Shown: positions 36,822 through 37,993 of the stretch, in pieces
How the letters are laid out: every line of letters starts with the position of its first letter
Numbering within the stretch: the stretch's first letter is position 1
From: Nitrospira sp.
Lineage (GTDB): Bacteria > Nitrospirota > Nitrospiria > Nitrospirales > Nitrospiraceae
Direction of reading: 5' to 3'
Assembly: GCA_003135435.1 (NCBI GenBank)
Contig: PLBR01000160.1
Span: 21,327-59,319, forward strand
Length of the DNA stretch: 37,993 nucleotides
Position numbers and translations under genes: made by a program
Notes under the pieces: generated by a model
Database searches by the model: none
The model's input: only the letters and a program-made list of their open reading frames with translations
Told to the model about the DNA's origin: nothing

Positions 36822-37568
36822 ATGTCGCAATCGATCACGAATATCTCTCTCGTGGCGGCCTTTTCGGCTGGGTTGCTGTCGTTCGTCTCGCCCTGCGTGC
36901 TCCCGCTGGTTCCCTCCTACATTTCGTACATCACCGGGCTGTCCATCGAACAACTCACCGACTCGACGGTGCGGTCGAAGTTCAAAAAAACTATTGTCCT
37001 CAACGCCCTGTTGTTTATCGGTGGATTTTCAGCAGTATTTATATCCTTCGGCGCGTCGGCCAGCTTCATCGGACAGGCCTTGATTACCTATCAAGATCTC
37101 ATTCGACGGATCGGCGGGATCCTGATCGTCATCTTCGGACTCTATTTATTGGGAATCTTGAACATCAATTTTCTGAAAATGGAGCATCGCTTCCAATTCA
37201 GAAATCGGCCGGTCGGGTATGTAGGATCGTTCTTGATCGGCGTGGCGTTTGCCGCCGGGTGGACCCCTTGCGTCGGGCCGGTGCTCGGGACCATTTTGTT
37301 GTATGCCAGCACCACCGACTCGTTGCTGAACGGGGTACTATTGCTGACGAGCTATTCGTTGGGATTGGGGTTGCCGTTGTTTCTCACGGCTCTGGGCGTG
37401 GATCGGTTCCTCGCCTACTTTAAGCAGGCACGCATGTATTTGTGGGGCGTCTCCACTGTGAGCGGGGTGTTGCTGATCGTCGTGGGCGTCATGATTTACG
37501 CCAATACCCTCACGATGATCACCGGTTTCTTGGAGCGGTATGGGATTGGCTGGTACCTCGGGCAGTGA
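36822..37568 (+). CDS. ccdA: Cytochrome c biogenesis protein CcdA family
   Basis: AAFSAGLLSFVSPCVLPLVPSYISYITG and GVAFAAGWTPCVGPVLGTIL: paired conserved Cys in TM1/TM4. Confidence 0.93.
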   Translation: MSQSITNISLVAAFSAGLLSFVSPCVLPLVPSYISYITGLSIEQLTDSTVRSKFKKTIVLNALLFIGGFSAVFISFGASASFIGQALITYQDLIRRIGGILIVIFGLYLLGILNINFLKMEHRFQFRNRPVGYVGSFLIGVAFAAGWTPCVGPVLGTILLYASTTDSLLNGVLLLTSYSLGLGLPLFLTALGVDRFLAYFKQARMYLWGVSTVSGVLLIVVGVMIYANTLTMITGFLERYGIGWYLGQ

Positions 37569-37587
37569 CGCAGGGCGGTACTGCCCA

Positions 37588-37686
37588 AGTTCTGAGTTCT
37601 GAGTTTTGAATTTGCTCAGTATTTGCAAATCCTTTTCAATCGGCATCAGTAACTCAGAACTCATAACTCAGAACTCTAAACTATTT
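37588..37686. repeat. Inverted period-7 tracts between ccdA and dapB
   Basis: AAGTTCT GAGTTCT GAGTTTT GAATTTG ... AACTCAG AACTCAT AACTCAG AACTCTA AACTATT. Confidence 0.85.
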
Positions 37687-37707
37687 TTGAATGGACCTGC
37701 ATTGACA

Positions 37708-37993
37708 ATGGTGGAGCACGGACAGCAATCTTCGGACCAAGAACATACTCTGAACCTCGCGTTGCTCGGCTACGGGAAAATGGGCAGGACGATTGCCCAA
37801 ATCGCCCCGCAGCGCGGCTTCCAGGTGCGCTTGGTGATGGATATTGACGCCAACCCGCATGCCCAGGGCATCACGCGCGAGAAGTTCGAGGGCATGGATG
37901 TTTGTCTGGACTTTACCACTCCGGACGCTGTGGTGGAAAATGCGCGTCGAGTGGCCGAGGCGGGTTGCAATCTTGTGATTGGCACCACCGGTC
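37708..37993 (+). CDS. dapB: 4-hydroxy-tetrahydrodipicolinate reductase, N-terminal part (truncated by window)
   Basis: LNLALLGYGKMGRTIAQIAPQRGFQVRLVMDID ... VCLDFTTPDAVVENARRVAEAGCNLVIGTTG. Confidence 0.93.
   Translation, partial: MVEHGQQSSDQEHTLNLALLGYGKMGRTIAQIAPQRGFQVRLVMDIDANPHAQGITREKFEGMDVCLDFTTPDAVVENARRVAEAGCNLVIGTTG

Overview
The window looks like a chromosomal segment of a Nitrospira-type nitrite oxidiser; this is inferred from gene content, since no search could be run. Its core is a reductive TCA (rTCA) locus. It contains a five-subunit 2-oxoacid:ferredoxin oxidoreductase operon (2084-6256) and a long run aclB-aclA-aconitase-monomeric IDH-frdB-frdA-sucC-lipoprotein-sucD (12146-25046). 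Other recognisable genes are apaH, queF, a stand-alone MTHFR C-terminal domain, an Rsm22-like methyltransferase, a dual-specificity phosphatase, mutM, a B12-binding radical SAM protein, a frameshifted ferritin-like/VIT1 gene, an indoleamine 2,3-dioxygenase family gene, a SIR2-like pseudogene with two in-frame stops, ahcY, metK, a TlpA/ResA-like thioredoxin, ccdA and the start of dapB. The most interesting material is intergenic: (1) a structured element present three times (about 7995-8095 +, 32890-32996 -, 32695-32805 -) with a conserved ~50-nt core inside stems whose sequence changes but whose pairing is kept, two copies being arranged as tandem element+terminator modules downstream of ahcY; (2) strict period-7 tracts, often switching to their reverse complement, at many gene junctions including most rTCA junctions; (3) a MITE-like family with ~20-bp terminal inverted repeats (four copies plus one collapsed TIR-TIR palindrome); (4) two further inverted-repeat-bounded elements (9171-9377 and 28120-28333).
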